A stretch of 64,000 bases of DNA from Pseudomonadota bacterium (GCA_023393635.1 JAEWKT010000041.1:1-64000), one strand, 5' to 3'. Positions 51,817 to 62,377 are shown, numbered from the stretch's first letter. Numbers and translations: made by a program. Notes: generated by a model from the sequence alone, not told the origin.

Positions 51817-53265
51817 TTAACGCTTTTTGCCAAACCCTGGTGGCATCGGCGGCATACCACTTTGCGCATTGTCACCACCACCAAACAACGGCCCTAAGCC
51901 ACCACCTGCACCACCGCCTTGCAGTTCTTTCATGCCGCGCATCATTTTGGCCAGCCCCGCTGGATTAGAAAACTTGCGCATCATTTTGGCCATTTGGTTG
52001 TGTTGTTTGAGCAAGCGATTCACATCCTGCACTTCCATGCCACAACCCGCAGCAATACGGCGTTTGCGGCTTGGGTTGATAATATCGGGGTTACGACGCT
52101 CTTTAATCGTCATGGAGCGAATAATTGCTTCCATCTTGCCTACTTCTTTTTCAGGTTTGGCCTGCTCTAGGGCTTGCTGAATACCGCTACCACTCATACC
52201 TGGCAACTTATCCAAAAAGCCTGCCATGCCGCCCATGTTTTTCATTTGCTCAAACTGGGTCAGCATATCCTCTAAATTAAAGCGGCCACCTTTTTGCAGT
52301 TTTTGCGCCATCTTTTCCGCTTTTTCACGGTCAATTTTGCGCTCAACTTCTTCCACCAGCGACAAGACGTCGCCCATGCCCAAAATACGCTGGGCAATGC
52401 GCTCAGGGTGGAAAGGCTCTAAAGCATCCAGTTTTTCGCCCATGCCCAAAAACTTAATGGGTTTGCCTGTAATCGCACGCACCGACAACGCTGCCCCACC
52501 GCGCGCATCACCATCAGTTTTGGTTAAAATCACGCCCGTTAATGGCAAGGCATCGTTAAAGGCTTTGGCAGTATTAGCCGCATCCTGCCCCGTCATGGCA
52601 TCCACCACAAACAGGGTTTCAGTTGGATTCACGGCTGCATGCAAAGCCTTGATCTCATCCATCATAGATTCATCAATATGCAAACGGCCAGCGGTATCCA
52701 CAATCAATACATCAGAGAACTTGATTTTGGCTTGTTCAATCGCACGCTGCACAATGGCAATTGGGTTTTCATCACTGGATGACGGTACAAACTCTGCCCC
52801 AACATCGTGTGACACACTGCGTAACTGCTCAATAGCCGCAGGACGGTAAATATCGGCAGACACCGTCATTACTTTTTTCTTTTGCCGTTCTTTTAAAAAC
52901 CGTGCCAATTTACCTGCGGTGGTGGTTTTACCCGCACCCTGCAAACCCGCCAGCAAAATCACCACAGGCGGTTTGGCCGACAAATTAATACTTTGATTAG
53001 CCTCACCCATCATTTCAGTGAGCTGGTCGTAAACAATTTTAACAAATGCCTGCCCTGGAGAGAGCTGTTTTAGTACCTCTTGCCCCAGTGCTTCGGTTTT
53101 TACTTTTTCAATAAACTCACGGGTTACTGGTAAGGCCACATCTGCTTCTAGCAGTGCCATGCGGACTTCCCGTAAAGTATCCTTGATGTTATCTTCATTT
53201 AATTGCCCAGTGCCTGTCACATTACGCAAGCTTTGGGTCAAACGATCGGTTAAAGTATCAAACAT
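51817..53265 (-). CDS. ffh: Signal recognition particle protein Ffh
   Basis: 482 aa. N domain (MFDTLTDRLTQSLRNVTGTG), GTPase G domain with GLQGAGKTTTAGKLA, DTAGRL and TKTDGDARGGAALS, and a Met-rich M domain. The tail is Gly/Met/Pro-rich (GGGAGGGLGPLFGGGDNAQSG). Targets nascent membrane proteins co-translationally with 4.5S RNA and FtsY. Divergent from the CcsA-like gene, a common gammaproteobacterial pairing. Confidence 0.96.
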   Translation of the reverse strand: MFDTLTDRLTQSLRNVTGTGQLNEDNIKDTLREVRMALLEADVALPVTREFIEKVKTEALGQEVLKQLSPGQAFVKIVYDQLTEMMGEANQSINLSAKPPVVILLAGLQGAGKTTTAGKLARFLKERQKKKVMTVSADIYRPAAIEQLRSVSHDVGAEFVPSSSDENPIAIVQRAIEQAKIKFSDVLIVDTAGRLHIDESMMDEIKALHAAVNPTETLFVVDAMTGQDAANTAKAFNDALPLTGVILTKTDGDARGGAALSVRAITGKPIKFLGMGEKLDALEPFHPERIAQRILGMGDVLSLVEEVERKIDREKAEKMAQKLQKGGRFNLEDMLTQFEQMKNMGGMAGFLDKLPGMSGSGIQQALEQAKPEKEVGKMEAIIRSMTIKERRNPDIINPSRKRRIAAGCGMEVQDVNRLLKQHNQMAKMMRKFSNPAGLAKMMRGMKELQGGGAGGGLGPLFGGGDNAQSGMPPMPPGFGKKR

Positions 53266-53441
53266 TGCGAATTCCGCTTGTCACTTTGCAAAAAATATTG
53301 CTTAGCATAGAAAATTACCGCCCCAGATGCTATAGGATATTGCAACAACTGGACGATTTGACGTGATCGAACTTTACATGAAAATGCAAACCGCATCTTT
53401 ATTGACCAGCCACATATGGTCTGGTGCTCAGGCAAAACGAC

Positions 53442-54257
53442 ATGAATAGCCCAACTGTGATTATAGCACTGCTTGCGACGGCTGCGTATGCCAGCACGTT
53501 TTGGTATCTGCTGATTCATTTGTTAGAAAAAGTGCAGCCCAAAAAACTAACCACCTTGGTACTGCTTGGCCTTGGATTGGTTTTGCATGGCTGGGTGCTG
53601 TTTCCACAACTCATGAGCAGCGCAGGCATTAACTATAATATTTTTAATTTGGTCTCTTTTACCTGCTGGCTGATGTTGGCCTTTAGTTTGTTGTTTAGTA
53701 CGTATCGACCTATTTTGGGTTTAAATTTGCTGGCTGCTCCCGTGGCCTGCGTTGGTTTACTGGCCAGTGTGATCTGGCAGGCACCTTTTGTGGCGTTAAA
53801 CCAAGGTGGGTTTTGGCTGGATGTGCATATTTTTTTATCGCTAGCCGCCTATTGCGTGCTGGGCATGGCAGCCATTCAAGCTATTTTGCTATGGGCACAA
53901 AACCGTGAACTCAAACAAAAAAGCAGCAAGCGTATTTGGGTAGCATTGCTACCACCCCTGCAAACCATGGAAAAACTCCTGTTTGACATGATTCTGCTGG
54001 GCTTTTTAATATTAACGGCTGCATTGCTACTTGGACTGTTTAATATCAATAATTTTTTAGGTCAACATCTGGCGCACAAAACCGTATTTAGTTTGTTATC
54101 GTGGCTCGTGTTTGGCGTACTGTTATTAGGGCACTGGCGCATGGGTTGGCGTGGCCAGCGCGCAGTAATTTTTACCTTATGGGGTTTTGGCTTGCTGTTA
54201 TTGGGTTTTATTGGCAGTAAACTGGTATTAGAGCTTATTTTGCATATTCCAGCTTAA
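53442..54257 (+). CDS. CcsA/YpjD-family cytochrome c assembly membrane protein
   Basis: 271 aa, about eight membrane helices. Conserved AAYCVLGMAAIQAILLW and FLGQHLAHKTVFSLLSWLVFGVLLLGHWRMGWRGQRA (heme-handling CcsA region) are present. The start is ATG 53442 (MNSPTVIIALL); an upstream GTG at 53424 is possible. Paired divergently with ffh as in many relatives. The YpjD subgroup function is not established. Confidence 0.85.
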   Translation: MNSPTVIIALLATAAYASTFWYLLIHLLEKVQPKKLTTLVLLGLGLVLHGWVLFPQLMSSAGINYNIFNLVSFTCWLMLAFSLLFSTYRPILGLNLLAAPVACVGLLASVIWQAPFVALNQGGFWLDVHIFLSLAAYCVLGMAAIQAILLWAQNRELKQKSSKRIWVALLPPLQTMEKLLFDMILLGFLILTAALLLGLFNINNFLGQHLAHKTVFSLLSWLVFGVLLLGHWRMGWRGQRAVIFTLWGFGLLLLGFIGSKLVLELILHIPA

Positions 54258-54301
54258 TATCCTTAGTTGATCCTAAGCATTAAGCTGGTTATACGCACTT
54301 A

Positions 54302-55699
54302 TTATGTAATACTCGGCGCATACCATTTGTAATAACTGGCATAGCAACCTGCAATAAATAATAGACAGCCAATCAAACCACCCAACAAACTTGGGTCAAA
54401 TGCCATGCCCAAACAAGTCATAAAGCATAAAGCAAAGGCAGCAATAGGAACCAGCGGGAAAAATGGTGCGCGATAGGTTAAGTCATGCAACTGGCCACCT
54501 TGCGCCAAAAATTGCTTGCGAAACCGATAATGACTCACCGCCACACTCATCCACACCACCACCATGGTAAATGCTGCAATCGACAGCAAATGTGTGTAAA
54601 TGGTTTCCGCTGCAAATACGCTAGTCAGCAAAGACGCCAAGCCGCCTATCATGCTAAACATTAAGGCATTGAGTGGAATACCACGTTTGGTGAGCTTGCC
54701 AAAACCTTTGGGCAGCATGTTCTGTTGTGACAACGACCACATCATGCGTGAGGCTGCATACAAGCCCGAATTGGCAGTAGAAAGTAATGCGGTAATAATC
54801 ACAAAATTCATGATATCGGCTGCGTAAGGAATGCCCATGCGCTCAAATACCAGCACAAACGGACTGGTCGACAAGCCAAGCTGCTCAAATGGAATCAGCG
54901 CGGCAATAATAAAAATAGTGCCCACAAAAAAGATTAATAAGCGTAATAATGCCGCATTGATGGCCTTAGGAATAGTTTTGCCAGGATTTTGGGTTTCACC
55001 TGCTGCCACCCCAATTAACTCCATGCCCGAAAAAGCAAAGTTGACCGCCAGCATGGTGACTAAAATTGGCATCAAACCATGGGGGAACCAGCCTTGTGCA
55101 GTCAGGTTATGCAGCAATGGCGCGGGTTGAAAGCCAGGCATAAAACCGAAAATAGCCCCTGCACCCAATAAAATAAAAATAAGTACGGTGGCAACCTTAA
55201 TAAATGCCAGAAAAAATTCGGTTTCGGCAAATACACGGGTAGAAAATACATTGGATAAAAAAATAATTGCGGCAAACAGCGCGCACCAAATCCAGACAGA
55301 TATCTGTGGAAACCAGTGCTGAATTAAAATGCCCGCAGCGGTAAATTCGGTACCTAGCGTGGCTGTCCACGTGAGCCAATACAGCCATGCAATCATGTAG
55401 CCACTGGCAGGATTAATAAAGCGTGTGGCATAAGTACTAAATGCGCCACTGTCTGGCACATGCACTGCCAGCTCACTCAGGCACAGCATCACCAGATAGG
55501 CAGTAAAACCACCAATCACATAAGCCAGCATGGCGCCTATTGGGCCAGTTTGGGCAATCACTGCTCCTGAATTTAAAAACAATCCCGTCCCAATGGCACC
55601 GCCCAAAGACAGCATCACCAAATGACGGGTGTGCATGCTTCGTTTTAGTGGTGTACTTGATGGATTTTTTGATGTGCTTGCGGGCGTAGAGGGATTCAT
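54302..55699 (-). CDS. APC-family amino-acid permease
   Basis: 465 aa, about 12 membrane helices. MHTRHLVMLSLGGAIGTGLFLNSG (about 22-45), GAFSTYATRFINPASGYMIAW, GMELIGVAAGETQNPGKTIP and ANSGLYAASRMMWSLSQQNMLP mark the GABA/aromatic/S-methylmethionine permease branch. Substrate not deducible from the sequence. Stand-alone gene. Confidence 0.88.
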   Translation of the reverse strand: MNPSTPASTSKNPSSTPLKRSMHTRHLVMLSLGGAIGTGLFLNSGAVIAQTGPIGAMLAYVIGGFTAYLVMLCLSELAVHVPDSGAFSTYATRFINPASGYMIAWLYWLTWTATLGTEFTAAGILIQHWFPQISVWIWCALFAAIIFLSNVFSTRVFAETEFFLAFIKVATVLIFILLGAGAIFGFMPGFQPAPLLHNLTAQGWFPHGLMPILVTMLAVNFAFSGMELIGVAAGETQNPGKTIPKAINAALLRLLIFFVGTIFIIAALIPFEQLGLSTSPFVLVFERMGIPYAADIMNFVIITALLSTANSGLYAASRMMWSLSQQNMLPKGFGKLTKRGIPLNALMFSMIGGLASLLTSVFAAETIYTHLLSIAAFTMVVVWMSVAVSHYRFRKQFLAQGGQLHDLTYRAPFFPLVPIAAFALCFMTCLGMAFDPSLLGGLIGCLLFIAGCYASYYKWYAPSIT

Positions 55700-55927
55700 A
55701 AGTTAACAATTAGGTAGTGGTGCCATCATGTAACATTCTGGCTAAAGGTGAGCTTGGCAAATACAGCCCAGACAAGAATGATTCAACAGCTCTTCAAAAT
55801 CAGTAGCTCGTAAAAATCAGTCGGCTATTTTAGGCTGTCATTGATCTGAAATAAATCGTTTTATGCCAAATCACAAATAATCGGCCAGATCATTCAGTAA
55901 ATTTATAAGGAAGTTATTTTCAAATGT

Positions 55928-57397
55928 TTACCTAGTAGTGCTATGTGCTTGGGCTTTCCAAGCCATAATCGGCCATAAACACACGATTGCCAACAGCACA
56001 CAAAAGCCAAAGTGAATGCCATAACCCCAATGCTGCGCCAAAAACCCGCTAAAAATATGTACTACGCCACCTGTCATGGCCAGCACCGATACCTGAAAGG
56101 TAAAATCACTCCCTGCTTGTTGCTTGCGCGAATAATCCATAATAATAGTGAGCATTGCCACCAAGGCGATAGCACCTGCAAACTGCTCAAATGCATTGAC
56201 CGTATACACCTGCCACGGCAGCGCAATTTGTCGATATTCAAACTGCCATGCAATCACAGCATATAAGGCAAAACTTAAAATTTGCAGGCCATTAAACCAC
56301 CATAAAGCAGCATGACGCGTCATATAGCGCATGCACCAGGCCGCAAGCAGCGCACCCACCAATGACGCTACCGAACCCAGCATACTGGCCATTAAGCCAA
56401 TATCGCCAAGACTAAAGCCCATATCGACCATCATGGGCTTGACCATGGCCCCACTTAAGCTATCACCCAATTTAAACGTCAGTAGAACCAGTAGCCAGGC
56501 ACGCATTTGTGGTTCACGCCAGAAATAAGCAAACTCCTGAACAAAAAACTGCAACCATTGCTGCGGCTTGTTTATCGGTTTTAGGACAGGATGATCCATC
56601 GAAATCGTTGTGGTGTCTGGCTGGCTGGCAGCAGCGGTTTGAATAGTAGCCTTTGAAATAGAAGCAGGCGTAAATTGATAACGCTGCGGCCAGTTTGGTT
56701 CTTTAAAAAAGAAAATGGGTAAGCCATTTAAAAAAACCAATAGGGTGAGCAGTCCAAAAACAATCGGCCAAGACCATAAATCAAGCAGCAACAATACCGC
56801 ACCGCCGCCCACAATAAACCCTAAGCGCGAGCCTAATACCTGAATGGCATTGCCCCACTGTTGATGGTTTTTTTGTAGTAAGCGCACTGCAAGCCCATCG
56901 GTGGCAATATCTTGCGTGGCACCCATCAGATTGACTAAAAATAAAACCACAAAAAAACCGAGTAGCATGATGGGACTAGCTAGCTGGCTTGGCTCTAAAA
57001 AAATCAGTAACCCAAGCAGCAACACCACTAAAATTTGACTGGGAATAATCCAGCTACGGCTTTGCCCGCACGATACTGAAAAATGGCGATCAACCAATGG
57101 TGCCCATAAAAACTTTAATCCCCACGGTGCCATCAATAAGCCAAAGCCACCAATAGCAGCCAGCGATACACTATTTTTACGCAAAATAGCAGGCAGGGCT
57201 TGAGTTAAAAACCCCACAGGCAAGCCTTGCGCTAAATATAAACTAAGCAATAAGCCAATATGATAAATCGGCAATGGATCAGACAAGTTTTGATTTTTGG
57301 CGTGTTGATGTCTTGAAAACAAAATAGCTTTTTTCCAGAATTTTACTGGGTTGATTATGCCATCTGGCGCATTATAGTTATGATAAAAACCAAACAC
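55928..57397 (-). CDS. AmpG-like MFS transporter
   Basis: 489 aa, about 12 membrane helices. LLLSLYLAQGLPVGFLTQALPAILRK and GLLMAPWGLKFLWAPLVDRHF place it in the AmpG (SLC33) branch of MFS; MATQDIATDGLAVRLL-type and SGAMVKPMMVDMGFSLGDIGLM segments follow. It could recycle muropeptides (AmpG) or import siderophores (RhtX/FptX-like). Start uncertain: the frame opens at a GTG 57397 with no good site, and the first 35 residues look atypical. Confidence 0.8.
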   Translation of the reverse strand: MFGFYHNYNAPDGIINPVKFWKKAILFSRHQHAKNQNLSDPLPIYHIGLLLSLYLAQGLPVGFLTQALPAILRKNSVSLAAIGGFGLLMAPWGLKFLWAPLVDRHFSVSCGQSRSWIIPSQILVVLLLGLLIFLEPSQLASPIMLLGFFVVLFLVNLMGATQDIATDGLAVRLLQKNHQQWGNAIQVLGSRLGFIVGGGAVLLLLDLWSWPIVFGLLTLLVFLNGLPIFFFKEPNWPQRYQFTPASISKATIQTAAASQPDTTTISMDHPVLKPINKPQQWLQFFVQEFAYFWREPQMRAWLLVLLTFKLGDSLSGAMVKPMMVDMGFSLGDIGLMASMLGSVASLVGALLAAWCMRYMTRHAALWWFNGLQILSFALYAVIAWQFEYRQIALPWQVYTVNAFEQFAGAIALVAMLTIIMDYSRKQQAGSDFTFQVSVLAMTGGVVHIFSGFLAQHWGYGIHFGFCVLLAIVCLWPIMAWKAQAHSTTR

Positions 57398-57409
57398 ACA
57401 AGGTTGAGT

Positions 57410-57733
57410 TTATGAGAGTAATTTTTTGGCTTCAATCCCAACCACACGTCGCCCTGCATTATTGCCACTGATCCATTCTTCAGGAGAAAATAGCGCAAAC
57501 AAACCTACTTTGATTAATGTAGGTACCGCCTGTACCAGCTCATATTGAATTTTTTCGCGCTCAGCACTATCACTTGGCAATTTATTATAAAGATCAATAT
57601 TGTAAAGCATGGTAGCGACAGTGCCAGTCTGTACTTTACTGCCATCTTTTAATATCACTTCTGGCAACTCTTCACCAGTTTTAATAATTTTCTGGTTAAT
57701 ATCTTTTAATGCTTTATTCGTTTGCTCTGACAA
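57410..57733 (-). CDS. Small protein resembling DUF7709, unknown
   Basis: 107 aa, soluble. Conserved-looking LKDGSKVQTGTVATMLYNI and AVPTLIKVGLFALFSPEEWISGNNAGRR segments. I start at TTG 57731-57733, which has GAGGA 7 nt upstream, instead of the ATG nine codons earlier. The family name is from memory and uncertain. Confidence 0.6.
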   Translation of the reverse strand: MSEQTNKALKDINQKIIKTGEELPEVILKDGSKVQTGTVATMLYNIDLYNKLPSDSAEREKIQYELVQAVPTLIKVGLFALFSPEEWISGNNAGRRVVGIEAKKLLS

Positions 57734-57834
57734 GATTTTTCCTCGCATAAGAAATAACATAAGCTAAAACAAACAATAAATTGCTTATCCTAAAAAATTT
57801 TATATTTACCATTACTCACTCATTCACCAAATTA

Positions 57835-58170
57835 CTAGTGCTGATGAAAAGCCACCTGCGCCCGAAGTTGACTGACTTCATCCAGCAAATCCAGCATTAA
57901 AGCCACTGCCGTCAGGTTGGCATCAAAATCACGTTGTAAACGCCATGCACGCCGCGCACGCGCTAACTCTTCACCTACAAACCGCCAATGCTCAGGCTGA
58001 TGCTCAGGTTTTTCCAAAATACTATGTTCAACCAAGGCCACTACCCAGTCATGCGGTTGGCCACACGCCTTGGCAAAATCAGAAATATTTAAGCAGGTAT
58101 TGGTGTCAATAATAGTGTAATCCACCGATTCCTGTTCCACCACAATGTCACGGATAATTAACTGGCGCAT
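57835..58170 (-). CDS. cbpM: Chaperone modulator CbpM
   Basis: 111 aa MerR-like helix-turn-helix fold that binds and inhibits CbpA. C-terminal RRAWRLQRDFDANLTAVALMLDLLDEVSQLRAQV is the family core. Directly downstream of cbpA (58 bp), as expected for this pair. Confidence 0.9.
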   Translation of the reverse strand: MRQLIIRDIVVEQESVDYTIIDTNTCLNISDFAKACGQPHDWVVALVEHSILEKPEHQPEHWRFVGEELARARRAWRLQRDFDANLTAVALMLDLLDEVSQLRAQVAFHQH

Positions 58171-58228
58171 GTTATTTGCTCCTTAAATTTTTGTCTTATC
58201 TCTTTTCTCAATCTCATGGTTAGGCATA

Positions 58229-59233
58229 TTAGCCGCGCGGGTTAAAAGCCATTTTCTCAGCCATTTGTTGATACAGTGCCTTGGCTGTATCGTTGTTGGC
58301 TGCTGGCAGCACCACCTGCAAAATAAGATGCAAGTTGCCTGCCTCTTTGGCTGGAATGCCTTTACCCTTTAAGCGCAATTGGCGGCCACTTTGCGAGCCT
58401 TCAGGCAGTTTAACGTCCACCATACCCGCAGGTGTATTGACCTGAATATTTTGCCCAAGCGCGGCTTCCCACGGCGCAACGGGCACCGTCATATATACAT
58501 CTGCACCTTCTACCCGTAACTTGTCGCTAGATGCATACTGGATTTCAATATATAAATCGCCATTTGGTGCAGGCGTACCATCCATACTATAACCAGCTTG
58601 CCCCTGCCCAGATAACCGAATTTGCTGTCCAGGTTTCATGCCTTTAGGAATTTTTACTTGTAAGGTTTTACGCTGAATTTCCTGCTGACCTTGCGCATTA
58701 ATCACAGGCATTTGCAGGGTTAACTGCTGCGTTGTCCCTTCATAAGCCACCCTTATATCCACTTCAATACTGGCATGTTGATCCTCACCGCGCACATTGC
58801 CTTGTCGTCTGCCTGCCGAGCCTTGCCGTCCACCACCAAACCCTGCACCAAACTGGCCAAATAAATCTTCAAAACTGCCCGAAAAACCACCAGCGCCTGC
58901 CCCAAAACCCTGTCCAAAATGTCGGCGCAAATCCTCTTCTGTAAATTGCTGGCCTGCCCCCTGCTCTTGTCCACGATAATATTGATACTGATTGCCCCCC
59001 GCACCTGAACCAAAGCCCTGTGGATTGGCCAGCATTTGGTCGTATTCTGCACGCTTGGTATCGTCCGATAAGGTTTCATACGCCAGGTTAATTTGCTGCA
59101 TTTTATCCGCAGCATCGGGTTCTTTGCTGACATCAGGATGATATTTGCGCACCAGTTTGCGGTAACTTTTTTTAATGTCAGCAGTACTGGCATCTTTACT
59201 GACGCCTAATGCATCATAATAGTTTTGATCCAT
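58229..59233 (-). CDS. cbpA: DnaJ-class co-chaperone CbpA
   Basis: 334 aa. J-domain 1-70 with the HPD motif at H32-P33-D34, a glycine/glutamine-rich linker (about 70-140), and two C-terminal substrate-binding domains (VRVAYEGTTQQLTL..., VNTPAGMVDVKLPEGSQSGRQLRLKGKGIP). No zinc finger, so CbpA type. Stimulates DnaK; partner of the downstream CbpM. Confidence 0.93.
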   Translation of the reverse strand: MDQNYYDALGVSKDASTADIKKSYRKLVRKYHPDVSKEPDAADKMQQINLAYETLSDDTKRAEYDQMLANPQGFGSGAGGNQYQYYRGQEQGAGQQFTEEDLRRHFGQGFGAGAGGFSGSFEDLFGQFGAGFGGGRQGSAGRRQGNVRGEDQHASIEVDIRVAYEGTTQQLTLQMPVINAQGQQEIQRKTLQVKIPKGMKPGQQIRLSGQGQAGYSMDGTPAPNGDLYIEIQYASSDKLRVEGADVYMTVPVAPWEAALGQNIQVNTPAGMVDVKLPEGSQSGRQLRLKGKGIPAKEAGNLHLILQVVLPAANNDTAKALYQQMAEKMAFNPRG

Positions 59234-59456
59234 TCATAACCTCTTCATTGACTTCACTGTGAGTAGGCTTCACACGTGCTTGTAATTTTTTAAAGCATCT
59301 AAATGGCTTAAACCAACTATAGGGCAAAACTACAGTGCGTTACTGTTAAGAAAATGACTATTTCATTTTTCATCTTGTTCAATCAGTTAGGTGAGCGTAT
59401 AAAAATAAATACACTATTCACTCATCGCTTACGCGATTGCACCAAAGAGGTTTGTC

Positions 59457-60539
59457 ATGCGCCAGCAATCCCAGGATTTCCTAACACGAGACTTTATACA
59501 ACGTATCGGTATTCAACATCCTATTTTTTTGGCTCCCATGGCTGGTACCAGTACCCCGCAGCTTGCAGCAGCCGTCAGTAACGCAGGCGGACTGGGTTCT
59601 TTAGGTCTGGCAACCTCAAGCGTCGAAGCAGCACAACAAGCCATTCAACACACCAGACAGCTCACCAATAAACCATTTAACTGCAACTTTTTTTGTCATC
59701 AACCACCGCAAGCTGATCCCAGCACAGAGCAGGCTTGGATTGATTATATTGCGCCGTTTTTTCAGCAGTTTGATGCCGCGCCGCCATCAACCTTAAAACC
59801 AGTCAACTCAACCTTTATTGGCAACCAAGCCATGCTCAATATGCTGCTAGAAGAAAAACCAGCAATCGTGAGCTTTCATTTTGGCGTGCCTGATCAAGAT
59901 ATAATTAATCAGCTTAAACAAGCAGGCATTATGCTGATGGCCAGCGCCACTAGCCTACCCGAGGCGCAGATTATTGCAAATGCAGGTCTAGATGCCATTA
60001 TTGCGCAAGGGTTTGAGGCAGGTGGACATCGCGGTATTTTTAACCGCAATTTTGATCCTGCAATCAGCACCCATGATTTAGTGCGTTTATTGACCAAACA
60101 CTTCGATTTACCTGTGATTGCAGCAGGCGGGATTATGGATGGGCAGGATATTCAGGCAGTATTGGCACTTGGCGCGTGCGCAGCGCAATTGGGCACCGCC
60201 TTTGTGGTGTGCGAAGAATCCGCGGCCAGTAATGTGTATCGCGAGCGACTACTCAACCCTGAATATCAAACCACCTATATTACGGCCAGTATTTCAGGAC
60301 GGCCAGCGCGTGGCTTGGTCAATGCATGGCATACTCAAATTGATACGCCAGACCGCCCTGCGCTGACCAGTTATTCTTATACTTATGACTTATCTAAACA
60401 GCTCAATGCCATTGCCAGTAAACAAGACAATCACGACTTCGCGCCATTTTGGGCAGGCAGTAATGTCAGAAAAATTCGCAAGCTAAATGCCAGCGAACTG
60501 ATGCAAACCTTAATTGATGAGTTAACTCCAGTTCAATAA
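59457..60539 (+). CDS. Nitronate monooxygenase (NMO/2-nitropropane dioxygenase family)
   Basis: 360 aa FMN TIM-barrel. QRIGIQHPIFLAPMAGTSTPQLAAAVSNAGGLGSLG starts it; IAQGFEAGGHRG holds the catalytic His; PVIAAGGIMDGQDIQAVLALGACAAQLGTAFVV binds FMN phosphate. Oxidises propionate-3-nitronate-like toxins in the family. GAGG 7 nt before the ATG. Divergent from cbpA. Confidence 0.9.
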   Translation: MRQQSQDFLTRDFIQRIGIQHPIFLAPMAGTSTPQLAAAVSNAGGLGSLGLATSSVEAAQQAIQHTRQLTNKPFNCNFFCHQPPQADPSTEQAWIDYIAPFFQQFDAAPPSTLKPVNSTFIGNQAMLNMLLEEKPAIVSFHFGVPDQDIINQLKQAGIMLMASATSLPEAQIIANAGLDAIIAQGFEAGGHRGIFNRNFDPAISTHDLVRLLTKHFDLPVIAAGGIMDGQDIQAVLALGACAAQLGTAFVVCEESAASNVYRERLLNPEYQTTYITASISGRPARGLVNAWHTQIDTPDRPALTSYSYTYDLSKQLNAIASKQDNHDFAPFWAGSNVRKIRKLNASELMQTLIDELTPVQ

Positions 60540-60571
60540 ACCCAAATGTCAATTAAAAAATGAAAGCCCAC

Positions 60572-60599
60572 AAAAAAGCCAGATCGTTAAATCTGGCTT
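60572..60599 (-). terminator. Terminator shared by purU and the NMO gene
   Basis: AAGCCAGAT / ATCTGGCTT stem, 6-nt loop, then TTTTTTG on the minus strand. Confidence 0.82.
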
Positions 60600-60617
60600 G
60601 CTTAAAGCATTATGGAA

Positions 60618-61478
60618 TCAATCAAAAACAATGGTTTTATTGCCATGCACAATCACGCGATCTTCCAGATGCCAGCGCACCGCACGCGCCAACACATTGC
60701 GCTCAACATCTTCGCCCAGCTCACGTAAATCCGCCACACTATAGCGATGGCTTACGCGCTCAACATCCTGCTCAATGATCGGCCCCTGATCCAGATCAGC
60801 CGTGACATAATGCGCAGTTGCACCAATGAGCTTTACCCCTTTGTCATAGGCCTGACGATACGGGTCTGCACCCACAAATGCTGGTAAAAATGAATGATGA
60901 ATATTAATGACTTTCATGGGCCATTTTTCTACAAAATCACTGCTTAAAATTTGCATATAACGTGCGAGTACCAGCAGATCATTACCCGCCATGATTTCAT
61001 GGATTTTTGCTTCTGCTTCCGCTTTGTTTTCCTTGGTGACCTGAACCACCGTGTAAGGAATACCAAAACCACTCACTGCATCACGCAAGTCCTCATGATT
61101 GCTCACCACATGGGTAATTTCACAAGGCAGCAAACCACGCGCATGACGCCACAATAATTCAAGCAAGGCATGATCATATTTAGACACCAGTACGCCTACT
61201 TTTTTGATGTCGCTCACAACTGTCAATTGCCAGCTCATGTCGTAGCGATTGGCCACCGTATCGGCAAAAGACTGACTCAGGTTTTCGCGGCGGGCCTCTA
61301 GCTGACTGACTTCAAACTCAACCCGCATAAAATACGTGCCACCTTGTGCTTCAGTCGCGTACTGATCCAGTGCAGTAATATTGGCACCCTGATGATACAA
61401 AAACCCCGAAACCGCTTGCACAATGCCAGAACGATCAGCGCAGGTAATAGTTAAGCGTGCAGTATTTGCGGTACTCAT
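60618..61478 (-). CDS. purU: Formyltetrahydrofolate deformylase
   Basis: 286 aa. Hydrolyses 10-formyl-THF to THF and formate, balancing one-carbon pools and supplying formate to PurT. An N-terminal ACT domain (RLTITCADRSGIVQAVSGFLYHQG) is followed by the formyltransferase-type domain with INIHHSFLPAFVGADPYRQAYDKG and GATAHYVTADLDQGPIIEQD. Length normal. Confidence 0.94.
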   Translation of the reverse strand: MSTANTARLTITCADRSGIVQAVSGFLYHQGANITALDQYATEAQGGTYFMRVEFEVSQLEARRENLSQSFADTVANRYDMSWQLTVVSDIKKVGVLVSKYDHALLELLWRHARGLLPCEITHVVSNHEDLRDAVSGFGIPYTVVQVTKENKAEAEAKIHEIMAGNDLLVLARYMQILSSDFVEKWPMKVINIHHSFLPAFVGADPYRQAYDKGVKLIGATAHYVTADLDQGPIIEQDVERVSHRYSVADLRELGEDVERNVLARAVRWHLEDRVIVHGNKTIVFD

Positions 61479-61678
61479 GTCATTGTTCCATCTTGATTAC
61501 AATTGTTGGGTAAATACATTACCTTTAAATTTTAGCTTTAAGTTTAAGCCAGCCAGCCTAGGGTTACATCGCTTAGGCTCGCTTAATATATAGGTTATTC
61601 AATCAGCTGCGTTAATATTATCAGCCAAACAAAAAATTGCTCGCATTCTAGCGGCTTTTAGTCTGGGCTTAAATGCTT

Positions 61679-62377
61679 TTATTGCGTGTGCCCGTCCACT
61701 TCTGCCTGAACAGATAAGCTTTCAAACAACTCTGATTTGCCGATATTTTCCAGCAAAGAATCATAAGCCTGTTTACTTTCCCCAATCAGATACGGCCCTT
61801 CCAAAAACACCATTTGACGTAAACCCTGCCAAATCCAGTGTTCATTCATCACGCCAGTGTGGGAAATATGGCCAGACATGTACAAAAAGTTAGTCCAGTT
61901 GGTTAATACAATCCAGATATTAATAATTAATGCTTCAATTTCTGATGAATTAATATCCATTAGCCCTGCATCAACAAAGCCCTGATAAATCTGCTTGCCT
62001 TTTTGCATAATTTGACCAGCAAATTTAGGGTACATTTGTTTAAAGTCTGCATTGGAGTCCATCAGGTGATGAATATCACGATGTAAAAACCGATACTTCC
62101 ATAACTGCTGACTTAATGCCTGAAAATACTGCACCTTGTCATTTACAGTTAAAGCACGATCACTTGGCAAGCTAAGTACTGCAATGGTTTCATGCTGATA
62201 GGTATCCATCAGCTCTTTAATGATTTCAGTTTTATTTCTAAAGTGATAATACAAATTGCCAGGGCTAATTCCCATGGCGGCTGCAATATGATTGGTGGTG
62301 ACTGTCCTTTCGCCACGCTCATTAAATAGCGCAAGACTAATGTGTAAAATACGATCACGGGTTTTTAATGGCTTCAA
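61679..62377 (-). CDS. TetR-family regulator
   Basis: 232 aa. N-terminal HTH RILHISLALFNERGERTVTTNHIAAAMGISPGNLYYHF (9-46). The C-terminal ligand domain is Trp/Tyr-rich, suiting a hydrophobic ligand. Divergent from the aldehyde dehydrogenase; likely its repressor, since a perfect palindrome lies in the shared promoter. Confidence 0.9.
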   Translation of the reverse strand: MKPLKTRDRILHISLALFNERGERTVTTNHIAAAMGISPGNLYYHFRNKTEIIKELMDTYQHETIAVLSLPSDRALTVNDKVQYFQALSQQLWKYRFLHRDIHHLMDSNADFKQMYPKFAGQIMQKGKQIYQGFVDAGLMDINSSEIEALIINIWIVLTNWTNFLYMSGHISHTGVMNEHWIWQGLRQMVFLEGPYLIGESKQAYDSLLENIGKSELFESLSVQAEVDGHTQ